Assembly: GCF_900289175.1 (NCBI RefSeq)
Contig: NZ_LT985747.1
Coordinates: forward strand, 4,180,269 to 4,244,268
DNA length: 64,000 nucleotides
DNA from: Paenibacillus faecalis
GTDB lineage: Bacteria > Bacillota > Bacilli > Paenibacillales > Paenibacillaceae
Direction: 5' to 3'
Shown here: positions 43,893 to 52,952 of the stretch, in pieces
Layout of the letters: the number at the start of each line of letters is the position of its first letter
How positions within the stretch are numbered: position 1 is the first letter of the stretch
The notes under the pieces: generated by a model
The model's input: only the letters and a program-made list of their open reading frames with translations
Databases searched by the model: none
What the model was told of the DNA's origin: nothing
Position numbers and translations under genes: made by a program

Positions 43893-45470
43893 CTACTCCC
43901 TATGCGAATTAACAGACTTCGGGAGCGACAAGAATAGGATTGGATTCAAACTGCTACTTCGCTGTAAAGTCAATGCCTCAGGAGAAACAGCCCAATCGCC
44001 TATTGGCTGTACCGTATAAGTCACACCTGTTGTCAATTTGGCTTCGTTTTGCATTACAAACGTACCCGTTGCACCCTTACGGCTCTGTACTGTGTATTGT
44101 GCCTTCGCTTCCGAACCATCTGAACCCGTCAGCTTCACTTCACGTTGAACAAAGATTTCATCACCTGGATCTTGTGAAAGAGTTACATTCAGATGAGATG
44201 CATCAACTTGTGCAACAGAATTTATCTGCACGGACGCCGCTTCCTTTGCAACGAATGCCGGGTTCTTCAAAGTCAGCCAATCCGAGGTTACAGTATATTT
44301 TACACCCGGCTTCAATTTTGCCCCATTCGCCAGACGGAACTTCGGCTCCTGATTGCCGTCTGTGGATTGTGTGAATGGAAGATAGTGAGCTGTCATAGGC
44401 TCACCGCCCTCTGGTGTAATCATTACGTTTCGGCTGCGCAAAGAGGGGACAATTTGATATTGTTGACCGTTATTGGTATTGTTCTCATCCAATATCATAG
44501 CATTGCTGCCTCGTCCTCCGGAATATACAGAGATCATATAGCCGTAGTCCACTACACCGTCCGATTTCAGAACTTCAATTTCGAAGGAATCCTTGTCTAC
44601 CTGTCGTGCTTCATTCGTGCGGATTAACTCGTCACTCGCCTCAACCTTCAAGCTCTGACTGTCTCTATAATTAAGTGTGTAGGTCGTACCCGGCGTCTGT
44701 GTCGTTGTCGGCAAAATATAAGTCGAGAATGAACCTGTTTTCAGGCGCGGCTGATTAACCAGTTTCAGTCCGTTGTCAAATACAAAATGACTCATGCCTG
44801 CTTCCAAACTTTCATTTTCCTGCGTTAACGGTTGGTTAAAGGTTACTTCCATCGTTACTTTGTTGAGCGAGCGGATATTTGTCATTTTTGCAGATTCCGA
44901 ACGAATGGACTTTTGCGATGTTGCCAACAGTTGGAGCGCATCGCCGCGTGTCGCAAATTGATCAGCAGAATAACCATCCATCCAAGAACGTATAGACATC
45001 ACGTCACGCTGTAATCCCTTGGCAATCGCCTCTGCCATTTCCGCATGTGTAATATTGCTGTTCGGCTTGAACTTGCCATCCTCACTTTTCATCACACCGA
45101 GCTCAGCTACTGTATCTACATATTTATAATACCAATCTGCCTGTTTTACATCTTCCAGTTGTATATCATCTTTGTTGCTCTCCAACTTAAGTCCAAGCAC
45201 GAGCATCTTTGCGAATTCCGCACGCTTGATGTTTTGATGAGGCTTCATCTTTCCATCGGAATAACCTGAAATAACGCCCTGTTGCATAAGCTGAGCGATC
45301 GCTTCCTCATATGAACCGTAATCAGATTTCGCTGTTACTGCGATTTCACTAGATTTCTTGCCGACATTGGCAGACTTATCTGCAGTTACACTTCCACTCA
45401 TAAATATGTTTGTTCCGACAACGGCTGCTGCTGCAAGCAATGCTATTTTTTGGTGCGGCTTCTTCATCAT
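43893..45470 (-). CDS. Secreted protein with two SLH domains
   Basis: 525 residues. The signal peptide ends near residue 31 (TADKS). Two SLH domains (about 50-105 and 108-165: EEAIAQLMQQGVISGYSDGK with KRAEFAKMLVLGL, then VDTVAELGVMKSEDGKFKPNSNITHAEMAEAIAKGL by position) would bind the secondary cell-wall polymer. Residues about 190-525 are repeated beta-sandwich segments with conserved VxWxxL-like and YTV endings (TYTLNYRD, KYTVTSDWLTL, TYTVQPIGDWAV), resembling copper-amine-oxidase-like or SbsA-type repeats. A surface or S-layer-associated role is likely. It precedes the ankyrin lipoprotein and follows the two-component system; the TTCGAAA repeats lie between. Confidence 0.82.
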   Translation of the reverse strand: MMKKPHQKIALLAAAAVVGTNIFMSGSVTADKSANVGKKSSEIAVTAKSDYGSYEEAIAQLMQQGVISGYSDGKMKPHQNIKRAEFAKMLVLGLKLESNKDDIQLEDVKQADWYYKYVDTVAELGVMKSEDGKFKPNSNITHAEMAEAIAKGLQRDVMSIRSWMDGYSADQFATRGDALQLLATSQKSIRSESAKMTNIRSLNKVTMEVTFNQPLTQENESLEAGMSHFVFDNGLKLVNQPRLKTGSFSTYILPTTTQTPGTTYTLNYRDSQSLKVEASDELIRTNEARQVDKDSFEIEVLKSDGVVDYGYMISVYSGGRGSNAMILDENNTNNGQQYQIVPSLRSRNVMITPEGGEPMTAHYLPFTQSTDGNQEPKFRLANGAKLKPGVKYTVTSDWLTLKNPAFVAKEAASVQINSVAQVDASHLNVTLSQDPGDEIFVQREVKLTGSDGSEAKAQYTVQSRKGATGTFVMQNEAKLTTGVTYTVQPIGDWAVSPEALTLQRSSSLNPILFLSLPKSVNSHRE

Positions 45471-45533
45471 CTATCTTCCTCTCTGCTTAGATTCCATATC
45501 CTTAATCCAATGATATATGCAGAATCTAAACCA

Positions 45534-45585
45534 TTTCGAAACGAAAGATTAATAATTTCTAAACAGCTTCGAAAGAACTTCGAAA
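45534..45585 (-). promoter_or_regulatory. Phased TTCGAAA repeats, candidate response-regulator binding sites
   Basis: TTCGAAA occurs at 45535-45541, 45568-45574 and 45579-45585, with offsets of 33 and 11 bases. OmpR/PhoB-family regulators bind direct repeats about 11 bases apart. The site lies between the response regulator gene and the SLH gene, within 115 bases of the SLH start. Confidence 0.5.
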
Positions 45586-45605
45586 TGACGCCGGTCAAGC
45601 CAAAC

Positions 45606-46301
45606 TCACACGGAAAAACGATATCCCGCTCCCCAAATTGTCTCAATAAATTGCGGATTCGATGGATCTGTCTCGATCTTCTCACGCAATCTCCGCACAT
45701 GCACTGTTACCGTTGCGATATCTCCCATGGACTCGAGCCCCCATATCCGCTCAAAGAGCTCTTCTTTGCTAAAAACCCTGTTTGGATGCATCGCAAGGAA
45801 GACGAGAAGATCAAATTCTCGGACCGTAAAAGCAACCTCCTTACCATGAACATAAACACGGCGTGATGCCTTATCAATCGTTAATTCCCGAATGTGGATT
45901 TCTTCCGTGGATTCCTTCTTACTGCTGCCGACAAGCCGCTGATATCGGGACAAATGAGCTTTGGCCCTTGCGACCAATTCACTCGGACTGAATGGCTTCG
46001 TTACAAAATCATCGGCACCATGACCGAAGCCGCGAATTTTATCCACTTCCTCTTTTTTGGCGGATACGATGAGGATCGGCACATCACAGATTTCCCGGAT
46101 TTGCTTGCACAACTCGAATCCATCGATTCCCGGCAGCTGCAGGTCAAGGATCATCAGATCATACCCGCCATCCCGTGCACGCTGCAATCCTTCCGTACCC
46201 GTCAAACAAATATCAACCTCAAATCCATGCAATGCAAAATAATCGCGCTGCAGCTCTGCAATTGCGAGCTCATCTTCCACGATCAAAATATTCGCCATCA
46301 C
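45606..46301 (-). CDS. OmpR/PhoB-family response regulator
   Basis: 231 residues. The receiver domain (1-120) has phospho-acceptor D53 in LMILDLQLPG, with the acidic pair ED at 9-10 and K in TKPFS near 102. The winged helix DNA-binding domain (about 130-230) ends with VRRLREKIETDPSNPQFIET and WGAGYRF. Its start overlaps the stop of the kinase gene by four bases (ATGA). It probably controls the SLH/ankyrin operon through the phased TTCGAAA repeats. Confidence 0.93.
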   Translation of the reverse strand: MMANILIVEDELAIAELQRDYFALHGFEVDICLTGTEGLQRARDGGYDLMILDLQLPGIDGFELCKQIREICDVPILIVSAKKEEVDKIRGFGHGADDFVTKPFSPSELVARAKAHLSRYQRLVGSSKKESTEEIHIRELTIDKASRRVYVHGKEVAFTVREFDLLVFLAMHPNRVFSKEELFERIWGLESMGDIATVTVHVRRLREKIETDPSNPQFIETIWGAGYRFSV

Positions 46302-47776
46302 TCACCACTCCCACTGGCCGGATTCGTCACCATTTTCAACGTAAAATAAATCGAGCTGCCTTGTCTCCACTGGCTTTCCACCCATATACTCCCGCCATGA
46401 CCCTCGATAATCTGCTGTGCAATGGCAAGTCCCAGTCCGCTGCCTCCAACATCTCCGCTGCGAGATTCATCTCCTCGATAAAACTGTTCAAAAATATAAG
46501 GGAGCTGCTCCTCCGGAATACCCCGGCCATTGTCACGGATCTCGACCTTCGCAAAGGTCTCCTCTTTCGAAACGCAAACGGTGATGATCTTCTCGTCCTT
46601 ATCCATATACTTCACACCGTTATCGATTAGATTCAAGACAACCCGCTTCAGCTTGTCGCGATCGGCAACAACCGTAATTGGGCTGTCAGGATATGTTCCT
46701 TCAATATAAATGCCTTGCAGATCCAAATCAAACCGCAGCTCCTCAGTGATGTCCTCCAAAAATCGGCCAAGATCGGTATGCTCAAATGAATAAGGAACCC
46801 TTTTCAAATCCAATTTCGAATATAAAAACAGTTCATCCACAAGGCGATCCAGACTGATTACCTTCGAATGAATCGTATCCAGATATTTATCCATTTTAAC
46901 CTGTGTATCGGCGACACCATCACGGATGCCTTCCACATAACCTTTAATCGTCGTAATCGGTGTTCGCAGATCATGTGAAATACTCGACAGCAACTCTTTT
47001 CGGTTATCTTCATATTGTAGTTGCAGCTGAACGGAGTGTTTCAATTGTCGCCTCATCTCTTCAAATGAAACACAAAGCTGCCCGATTTCATCATTGCTTT
47101 GCGCTTTCACTTCAAAATGAAGATCCCCATCCTTAATCTGCTCTGCAGACTGCCGAAGTCCATTAAGCGGCTTGATGATGGAACGTGTAATTAAACGGAA
47201 TAATAGCCAGTTCATAAGTAAAAGAATAGCGAGCAGCAGACCGATCAAGATCGGAAACAGCTTGCGGATCATCTCGGCGAACGGACTTCGTTCCCGCAGT
47301 ACGTAAATACTTCCCCGGTCCTTGTCTGGAAATGTAAAGTCAAACTTCGCATAGGCAAAAAAACGGCTTCCATAGTTCATCGTATTGCGAATCTGATTAT
47401 TGGCCATTTCGTAATCAGGCAGTGCTGCGCCGAGATTCGGTTCACGCAGTGACGGAGATACAAACACCTGCTTCAATTCTTTTCGAACATATAAGCCCGC
47501 TTGGATCATTCGCAGCTGAAAATCATAATCGCTTAGCAGCTCCTCATCCATTAGCTTCTCTGGGTCTGTCTTGGCAAGCTCTTTGAGTTCCAGAAAGATG
47601 CGTTCCTCGGATTTTGACAGCGGGTTCAGCTTATAATGGTTTTTATAAAAGTCACTAAAACTGCGCACATCTCCCGTCACAGCAATCGTTATTAAATATG
47701 CACTGGATGCAAATAAGACAATCGTAACCATAAGCACGATCGTAAATGAAAGCAACAGACGTACACGTATCGACAA
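46298..47776 (-). CDS. Membrane sensor histidine kinase
   Basis: 492 residues from a TTG at 47776, eight bases after GGGGGAG. Two membrane helices (about 8-30 and 172-195) enclose an extracellular domain of about 140 residues with no recognised ligand motif. A HAMP domain (about 196-248) follows. The H-box is SSISHDLRTPI with phosphorylated H268. The ATPase domain has N box NLIDNGVKY, G1 DNGRGIPEE, F box and G2 GGSGLGLAIA. It is upstream of and overlapping with the response regulator. Confidence 0.93.
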   Translation of the reverse strand: MSIRVRLLLSFTIVLMVTIVLFASSAYLITIAVTGDVRSFSDFYKNHYKLNPLSKSEERIFLELKELAKTDPEKLMDEELLSDYDFQLRMIQAGLYVRKELKQVFVSPSLREPNLGAALPDYEMANNQIRNTMNYGSRFFAYAKFDFTFPDKDRGSIYVLRERSPFAEMIRKLFPILIGLLLAILLLMNWLLFRLITRSIIKPLNGLRQSAEQIKDGDLHFEVKAQSNDEIGQLCVSFEEMRRQLKHSVQLQLQYEDNRKELLSSISHDLRTPITTIKGYVEGIRDGVADTQVKMDKYLDTIHSKVISLDRLVDELFLYSKLDLKRVPYSFEHTDLGRFLEDITEELRFDLDLQGIYIEGTYPDSPITVVADRDKLKRVVLNLIDNGVKYMDKDEKIITVCVSKEETFAKVEIRDNGRGIPEEQLPYIFEQFYRGDESRSGDVGGSGLGLAIAQQIIEGHGGSIWVESQWRQGSSIYFTLKMVTNPASGSGE

Positions 47777-47926
47777 TTACATTCTCCCCCGCCGTATAAT
47801 TCATTGCGAAAAAAATGCTTTTTCGAATGATCTAATATTATCATGGGATGTTTAAGGTTAAAATGTTAAATTATTTATAGAATGAAACATCTTGCTTCAC
47901 CGTTTCTTTAGAAAGGAGTTTTGCAA

Positions 47927-48868
47927 ATGTCATCTGTCGAGATCGAAATGATCCGAAATCAATTGCCCGGCTGGATTAAAGCAAGTCTGCCTTACGCAGC
48001 CAGCGGCGAAGTAGCTTCCTACATACCCGAACTGTCTAAAGCCCCTCCTGACGCTTTGGGCATCACTCTGCTTGACGCTAATGGCGATGTCGCAACTGCA
48101 GGCGACTGCCACATGCACTTTACAATGCAAAGCATCTCGAAGGTCTTTACACTGATTTTAAGCTTGATGGACAATGGTGAGGACGCTGTTTTCCGTAAAG
48201 TCGGTATGGAACCGACAGGCGACAACTTTAACTCCATGCTCAAGCTGGAGCTTGTCAGACCCGGCATCCCATTCAACCCTATGATCAATGCAGGTGCCAT
48301 TACCGTGACTTCGTTAATCCATGGAAGCTCTCCCCAGGAGAAAATCGAGCGAATCCTGCATTTTTTTAGAAAAATCGCTGGAAATGACCGGCTTCGTTAC
48401 GATATGGATGTGTACCAATCCGAATTGGAAAACGCAAATCTCAACCGTTCGATTGCGTATTTTCTAAAAGAAAACGGTGTGCTGGAAACGCCAGTCGAGG
48501 AAATTCTGGATGTTTATATTCATCATTGCTCCATCTTGGTGAATTGCGCTGATCTGGCGCGCATGGCCTTGGTCTTGGCTTTGGGCGGTATCGATCCGCA
48601 GACCGGCAAACAGCTTATTCCTCGCCGATATGTGCGAATTGCCCGAACTTTCATGACCACATGCGGCATGTACAATGCATCTGGGGAATTCGCCATTGAT
48701 GTAGGGCTGCCGGCAAAAAGCGGGGTATCCGGCGGCATCATGACACTGGTGCCCGGACGATACGGCATCGGTGTAGTCGGGCCTGCACTTAATGATAAGG
48801 GAAACAGCCAGGCCGGTGTTCAATTGCTCGAGATGATCTCTAAAGAAATGGAGTGGAGCATGTTTTAA
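47927..48868 (+). CDS. glsA: Glutaminase
   Basis: 313 residues from the ATG at 47927, eight bases after AAGGAG (a TTG at 47921 is less likely). It hydrolyses glutamine to glutamate and ammonia. The beta-lactamase-like SxxK motif is S69-I-S-K72 in QSISKVF. Other glutaminase motifs include PFNPMINAGAI near 123-133, NCADLARMA near 206, FMTTCGMYNASGEFA near 242 and PAKSGVSGGI near 265. Length matches the family. It is monocistronic and divergent from the histidine kinase. The YlaN/GlnT partner genes often found with it are absent. Confidence 0.93.
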   Translation: MSSVEIEMIRNQLPGWIKASLPYAASGEVASYIPELSKAPPDALGITLLDANGDVATAGDCHMHFTMQSISKVFTLILSLMDNGEDAVFRKVGMEPTGDNFNSMLKLELVRPGIPFNPMINAGAITVTSLIHGSSPQEKIERILHFFRKIAGNDRLRYDMDVYQSELENANLNRSIAYFLKENGVLETPVEEILDVYIHHCSILVNCADLARMALVLALGGIDPQTGKQLIPRRYVRIARTFMTTCGMYNASGEFAIDVGLPAKSGVSGGIMTLVPGRYGIGVVGPALNDKGNSQAGVQLLEMISKEMEWSMF

Positions 48869-48887
48869 GCTTCCGGTTGCCCTCGAT

Positions 48888-48928
48888 AAAAAAGGCCGGG
48901 CTCCTGTTTAACAAAAAGCCCGGCTCTA
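48888..48928 (-). terminator. Terminator of the large secreted protein gene (and possibly glsA)
   Basis: GGCCGGGCT on the left pairs with AGCCCGGCT on the right. The left A-run gives a strong reverse-strand T-tail, and the forward strand has no T-run. Confidence 0.75.
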
Positions 48929-48949
48929 AACGAATTCGCCCCCCGCAAA

Positions 48950-51448
48950 TTATTCTTCTCTTGGCTGCTCATATACAAGCGGATAGGACTGGCTGCCAAG
49001 CAGCATTCTCCGTCCCTGGAACTCGTCATACAGATTGATCCGAATTCCCCCTCCGCTATTGAGCTTTCGGAAGTTACCGTTCATCGTCACAGCGTAGGTA
49101 TTGTTGCCGCCAATCGTCAAATCCGTTCCTGGCGTCAACATCTTCACAGTAGATTGTCCCGTCGGGTCGACGATCTCCAAAATCAGCTTATGCTCATAAG
49201 GCCCCATTTCGTAATCGCTGTTTCGGGAGAGATTGTAGTGAAGAACGATATCAATCATATCTTTCCCTTCACTAAGGAAGGATTCGCCTCTTGTAATCGA
49301 AAGACGGTATGGGAACATTTCAACATGCTGCAGATTTTTAGCCGGTTGTATCACTTTCGGGCTCAGGGCTAATCCAACGGTATTGATAGATCCCGTAGAA
49401 GCCTCTCCTGGTGCAGTCAGTCTTCCTTCCGCAACACCTTCACCAACATATAATACAAGCTGCGAAGGATTCACGTTCATCGGTATCTTACTCCAGACAG
49501 TAACCAGGTTTTTCCCGTTTGGACTTGTTCGATCGGATGATTGGTTAACCTTAGCTTCAAAATATTGGTCATCTGGTGTTTTATAGTAAGCAACCAACTG
49601 GGCTTGACTGGATTGACGCTTTTCCTGACTAGTCATCTCCAACTCCGTATAAATCAAATGGGAGCTGCTATCCTTATAAACGGTCGACAGACGTTCACGG
49701 ACCTCCGCTTTCTTGCCCGGAGTCTGGATGGAATAAGAGTCGGCGGCATCAACCTGCTTCATCACATTGTTGAGTGCAGTCGTACTCAGTGCCAAAAATT
49801 TTTCAGTTTCTTCTCCCGAAACTTCCTGCAGTTCAATTCGCAATTGCCTGAAATCATAAGAGTAAGGTATCTGGGCTAACACATACAGCTCAGCTGTTTC
49901 ATTCGGCGCCAATGTGGTCTGATCGTTCGGGTTCACAATTTGAGCTGTGCCGCTAAGATCACGCATGCCTGCTTTTACGATTGCTTTTAGCTCAGGTAGC
50001 TGAACGGTCGATCCTTTCGTGTTTCTAAGGCTGATTCGAGCTGCAATCTGATCCTTATCCCCCCATGGCAAGCGTTGATAAGAGCCCAACTTAACCCCGA
50101 ATGTTCCGTGACGGTTCTCGATTTGGTTCTCGATCCCCACATAATTTCTACCTTCCTCCGTGTAAGGAATTTTATAAAGAGCGGTCGGGAACCTGACTTT
50201 TCCTTCTTCCGCAGGCTTCATTAATTGCAGCTGCAGCTCGTTTTGCTGCATCGTTAATGGTATTTCCGCGCCTAGTTCAATAAGCCTTTCTTCCATCGGT
50301 TTCAGTGTAACATTGGAAAGCGCCTTAGCATCCACCGGGATGCTGTATCCCTCAGAGGTTTGAATGGAAGCTTCATAAGCCGGAAGCTTGACGGATTTAT
50401 CGCCAAGATTTTTGATACGGAACTGAAGGCTCCATTTTCCTATGTCGTTCTCTGCATAGACGGAAGTATGTTTCAACTGGGTTTCAATCGCATGATGGCC
50501 TTCGTATATTTTTTTAACAGCATGATCTGCGACAGGCTGAATAGAAGTCACTGCCGGAAGCTTAAAGGTTATAACAGGTAATGTAATATTCAGAGCCTCG
50601 TCATCCTGTGTGAATTGCAGCATCATATTATTCGTTTTCACTTTTAAAGGAACCTCGGCCACATAATACAGTGTCCGTTGCTGCCCCGGTTGTATGTTAA
50701 AACGGCTTTTCGCGTCATCTTCCGGGACAAGTTCATACACAGAGCCGCCTGCTGACTTTAAATATGCCTTAAACCCAGGATCGTTTAAAGCCTTTTTACC
50801 TCTATTGGAAAAGTTAACCCCAACTCTCATGTACATTTTTCCGCCGCGTTTCATTCGTTGCAAGCTTGTTGCCTTAGCCATAACAGGGAGGTTGTTTATG
50901 ACCACCTTCTTGCTTTTTCCTTTCGGCACGATGGAGGAATATTTCGCAGGGATCTTGAAGGTCCCCAGCTTCTTCTGATAATCCGCACCGCTGAAATCCC
51001 ATCCAAAGACGGACAGTTTGACCCCGCTTAACGATGATGCCTTGCCGATATTGGCATAGTACGTCACCGTAAGATTGCTGTTTGCTGGCACCGTTCTTTT
51101 CTTTGCATCACTTGTTATCACCTTGCCTTTGACAGACGAACCGCTCGGCAGCGTAACCTTGGAGAAATAATCCATAAGATCGACTCTGCTTCCGCTCCTG
51201 TTACTATACTGAAGCGTGTATACGAGAATGCTGCCGCCTGGCTGGGACAAGACATCCATGTTCGTTAATTTTACGCTGACATTACGCTTCAATGTAACAG
51301 ATCCCAGTTTATCCAAGGTAAACATGGCCGGGGCCGATTTGGAAGCGGACGCAACAGCAGGTGCTCCGTAAACCTCAAATGAAGCGGATTGACATAACAG
51401 CGCCGCACTAAGAAGTAGTACAGCATATGTCTTTTTTGACTTATACAT
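48950..51448 (-). CDS. Large secreted beta-rich protein of unknown function
   Basis: 832 residues. Signal peptide 1-29 (ending VYG-A). The mature protein looks like at least four or five related beta-sandwich modules of about 130-150 residues, each with a central hydrophobic strand of the SLQFRIKNLGDKSVKLPAYEA type or VLVYTLQYSNRSGSRVDLMDYFSK type. They resemble the beta-sandwich fold used for adhesion or protein association. No catalytic motif, SLH domain or sorting signal is visible. It follows the SBP gene of the sugar importer operon in the same direction but after a hairpin, so partial read-through is possible. I do not recognise a family. Confidence 0.7.
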   Translation of the reverse strand: MYKSKKTYAVLLLSAALLCQSASFEVYGAPAVASASKSAPAMFTLDKLGSVTLKRNVSVKLTNMDVLSQPGGSILVYTLQYSNRSGSRVDLMDYFSKVTLPSGSSVKGKVITSDAKKRTVPANSNLTVTYYANIGKASSLSGVKLSVFGWDFSGADYQKKLGTFKIPAKYSSIVPKGKSKKVVINNLPVMAKATSLQRMKRGGKMYMRVGVNFSNRGKKALNDPGFKAYLKSAGGSVYELVPEDDAKSRFNIQPGQQRTLYYVAEVPLKVKTNNMMLQFTQDDEALNITLPVITFKLPAVTSIQPVADHAVKKIYEGHHAIETQLKHTSVYAENDIGKWSLQFRIKNLGDKSVKLPAYEASIQTSEGYSIPVDAKALSNVTLKPMEERLIELGAEIPLTMQQNELQLQLMKPAEEGKVRFPTALYKIPYTEEGRNYVGIENQIENRHGTFGVKLGSYQRLPWGDKDQIAARISLRNTKGSTVQLPELKAIVKAGMRDLSGTAQIVNPNDQTTLAPNETAELYVLAQIPYSYDFRQLRIELQEVSGEETEKFLALSTTALNNVMKQVDAADSYSIQTPGKKAEVRERLSTVYKDSSSHLIYTELEMTSQEKRQSSQAQLVAYYKTPDDQYFEAKVNQSSDRTSPNGKNLVTVWSKIPMNVNPSQLVLYVGEGVAEGRLTAPGEASTGSINTVGLALSPKVIQPAKNLQHVEMFPYRLSITRGESFLSEGKDMIDIVLHYNLSRNSDYEMGPYEHKLILEIVDPTGQSTVKMLTPGTDLTIGGNNTYAVTMNGNFRKLNSGGGIRINLYDEFQGRRMLLGSQSYPLVYEQPREE

Positions 51449-51517
51449 CAGGATACCCCCTATACAAAAACATCATTGACATGGAAATGATGGCGATCAT
51501 GATCCTTTGGTTTTAAC

Positions 51518-51556
51518 AATGAAGCAGCACACGAATGTGGGCTGCTTCATTGCTGC
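51518..51556 (-). terminator. Hairpin after the sugar-binding protein gene
   Basis: AATGAAGCAGC pairs with GCTGCTTCATT around a GTG-rich loop. The reverse-strand tail is TTGTTAAAA, so termination may be partial, leaving read-through into 48950-51448. Confidence 0.65.
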
Positions 51557-51569
51557 ATCGTCCTATTCG

Positions 51570-52910
51570 TTATTCGTTTAAATAGGTAGTAGTCCGGTTC
51601 TGGATCAGCTTGGCCACTTCCTCCGCAGACTTTTGTCCGCTAAAATAAGCTTGCGACTCTTCCCCGGCAATCATCAACACTTCACCATTCAATCCGGTAT
51701 ATTCATTGGCATTCAGAATGAGCTGCTTCATCACGTCAAATTGTTCGCCCGTCACCTTGGGCGCTTCACCAGTTGGAAGCTTGTACTCTCCACTTGTCAC
51801 TCTTTTTTGAAGATCATTCATATTTTTCTCATTCACCGATTTCAGCAGCGAAAATCCTTCTCTCTCCTGCAATGTTTGCCCTTCCTCCGACAGCATAAAG
51901 GTAATCAGCTTCCATGCTTCATCCTGTACCGGGGATTTGGCATGGATCGCAAACTGCGATGCAGGGATCACCCGTGAACCTCTTTCTCCATCGCCTTTCC
52001 CAGAACGCGGCGTATGTATAAATGTAGGGTTTTCGAACAGCATATACGGCCCTTCAATGAAATCGGTTGGTGACAAAATCGCAGAGGAATAGAACAACTG
52101 CTGGCCTTCCTCCGCTGATTCCTCCGTTACGATTTTGTTATCATACATACTCTTGATCTGCTCGAGCATTGTGACAAATTCAGGGGAGTCAAACTTCGCC
52201 TTTTTAGCCATATTGTCCACAAACTGCGCATAATTATCGACCAGCATCTCCTGCAGTAAAATATCTGGCGGATAAAACGCCAAGGCATAGAGATTTTTCT
52301 TGCCGCTCTTTTCGGCCTGCTGAATCATTTCCTTAGACACTCGCTCAAATTCCTTCCAGTCCCAGGTTTTATCGTCCAGCTTCACCTGAGAACTCTTCAA
52401 AATATCACCATCACCAACAAACGTTCTTACAAAGTACCCTGACGGAACGGTGTATAATCCTCCATCCAGCTTCAGCACGTCCAGAACACTGTTCATCATA
52501 TCGTTCTTATCGAGCGTCTGATCCTGCTCCATCCGATCATTCATGTTCAGCAGGAGCTTTTTGCTTACATAGTCCTCAAGCGGCAAGCCCCCCATTTCAA
52601 TAATATCCATACCCTTTCCGGACAACATGGCCGTATTCGTCGTCTTTTGGTATTTCTCGAAATCACCCGGTCCCCATTTTTCCCCTACATTTTTGTACGA
52701 ATGGATTTCCAAGTCGATATCCGGGTTTTTCGCTTCAAACGTCTTCTCCAGCGTTTCATAATAAGGACTTGATTCCTGTACGGACATCGTGAGCAATGTC
52801 TTGCCATCCTTGGTCTGTTTTTCTGCTGTTTCACCGCCTCCTCCTGAAGCACATGCGGTCAAGCTTGCAAGTATAGCACCTATAGATAAAAATAATAGCC
52901 ATTTTTTCAT
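51570..52910 (-). CDS. Sugar ABC substrate-binding lipoprotein
   Basis: 446 residues. Lipobox LASLTAC (Cys 20), then a Gly-rich linker. The body is an SBP_bac_1-type binding protein: TLLTMSVQESSPYYETLEKTFEAKNPDIDLEI near 38-70, GKGMDIIEMGG near 104-114, and PASQFAIHAKSPVQDEAWKLITFML near 310-335. It serves the permeases at 54150-55923. No ATPase gene is present, as is common for sugar importers that use a shared MsmX-type ATPase. The substrate is unknown. Confidence 0.88.
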   Translation of the reverse strand: MKKWLLFLSIGAILASLTACASGGGGETAEKQTKDGKTLLTMSVQESSPYYETLEKTFEAKNPDIDLEIHSYKNVGEKWGPGDFEKYQKTTNTAMLSGKGMDIIEMGGLPLEDYVSKKLLLNMNDRMEQDQTLDKNDMMNSVLDVLKLDGGLYTVPSGYFVRTFVGDGDILKSSQVKLDDKTWDWKEFERVSKEMIQQAEKSGKKNLYALAFYPPDILLQEMLVDNYAQFVDNMAKKAKFDSPEFVTMLEQIKSMYDNKIVTEESAEEGQQLFYSSAILSPTDFIEGPYMLFENPTFIHTPRSGKGDGERGSRVIPASQFAIHAKSPVQDEAWKLITFMLSEEGQTLQEREGFSLLKSVNEKNMNDLQKRVTSGEYKLPTGEAPKVTGEQFDVMKQLILNANEYTGLNGEVLMIAGEESQAYFSGQKSAEEVAKLIQNRTTTYLNE

Positions 52911-52952
52911 TGTTCATATCCTCCTTAGATTTTCTTGTCGTTCATGCTTGCA

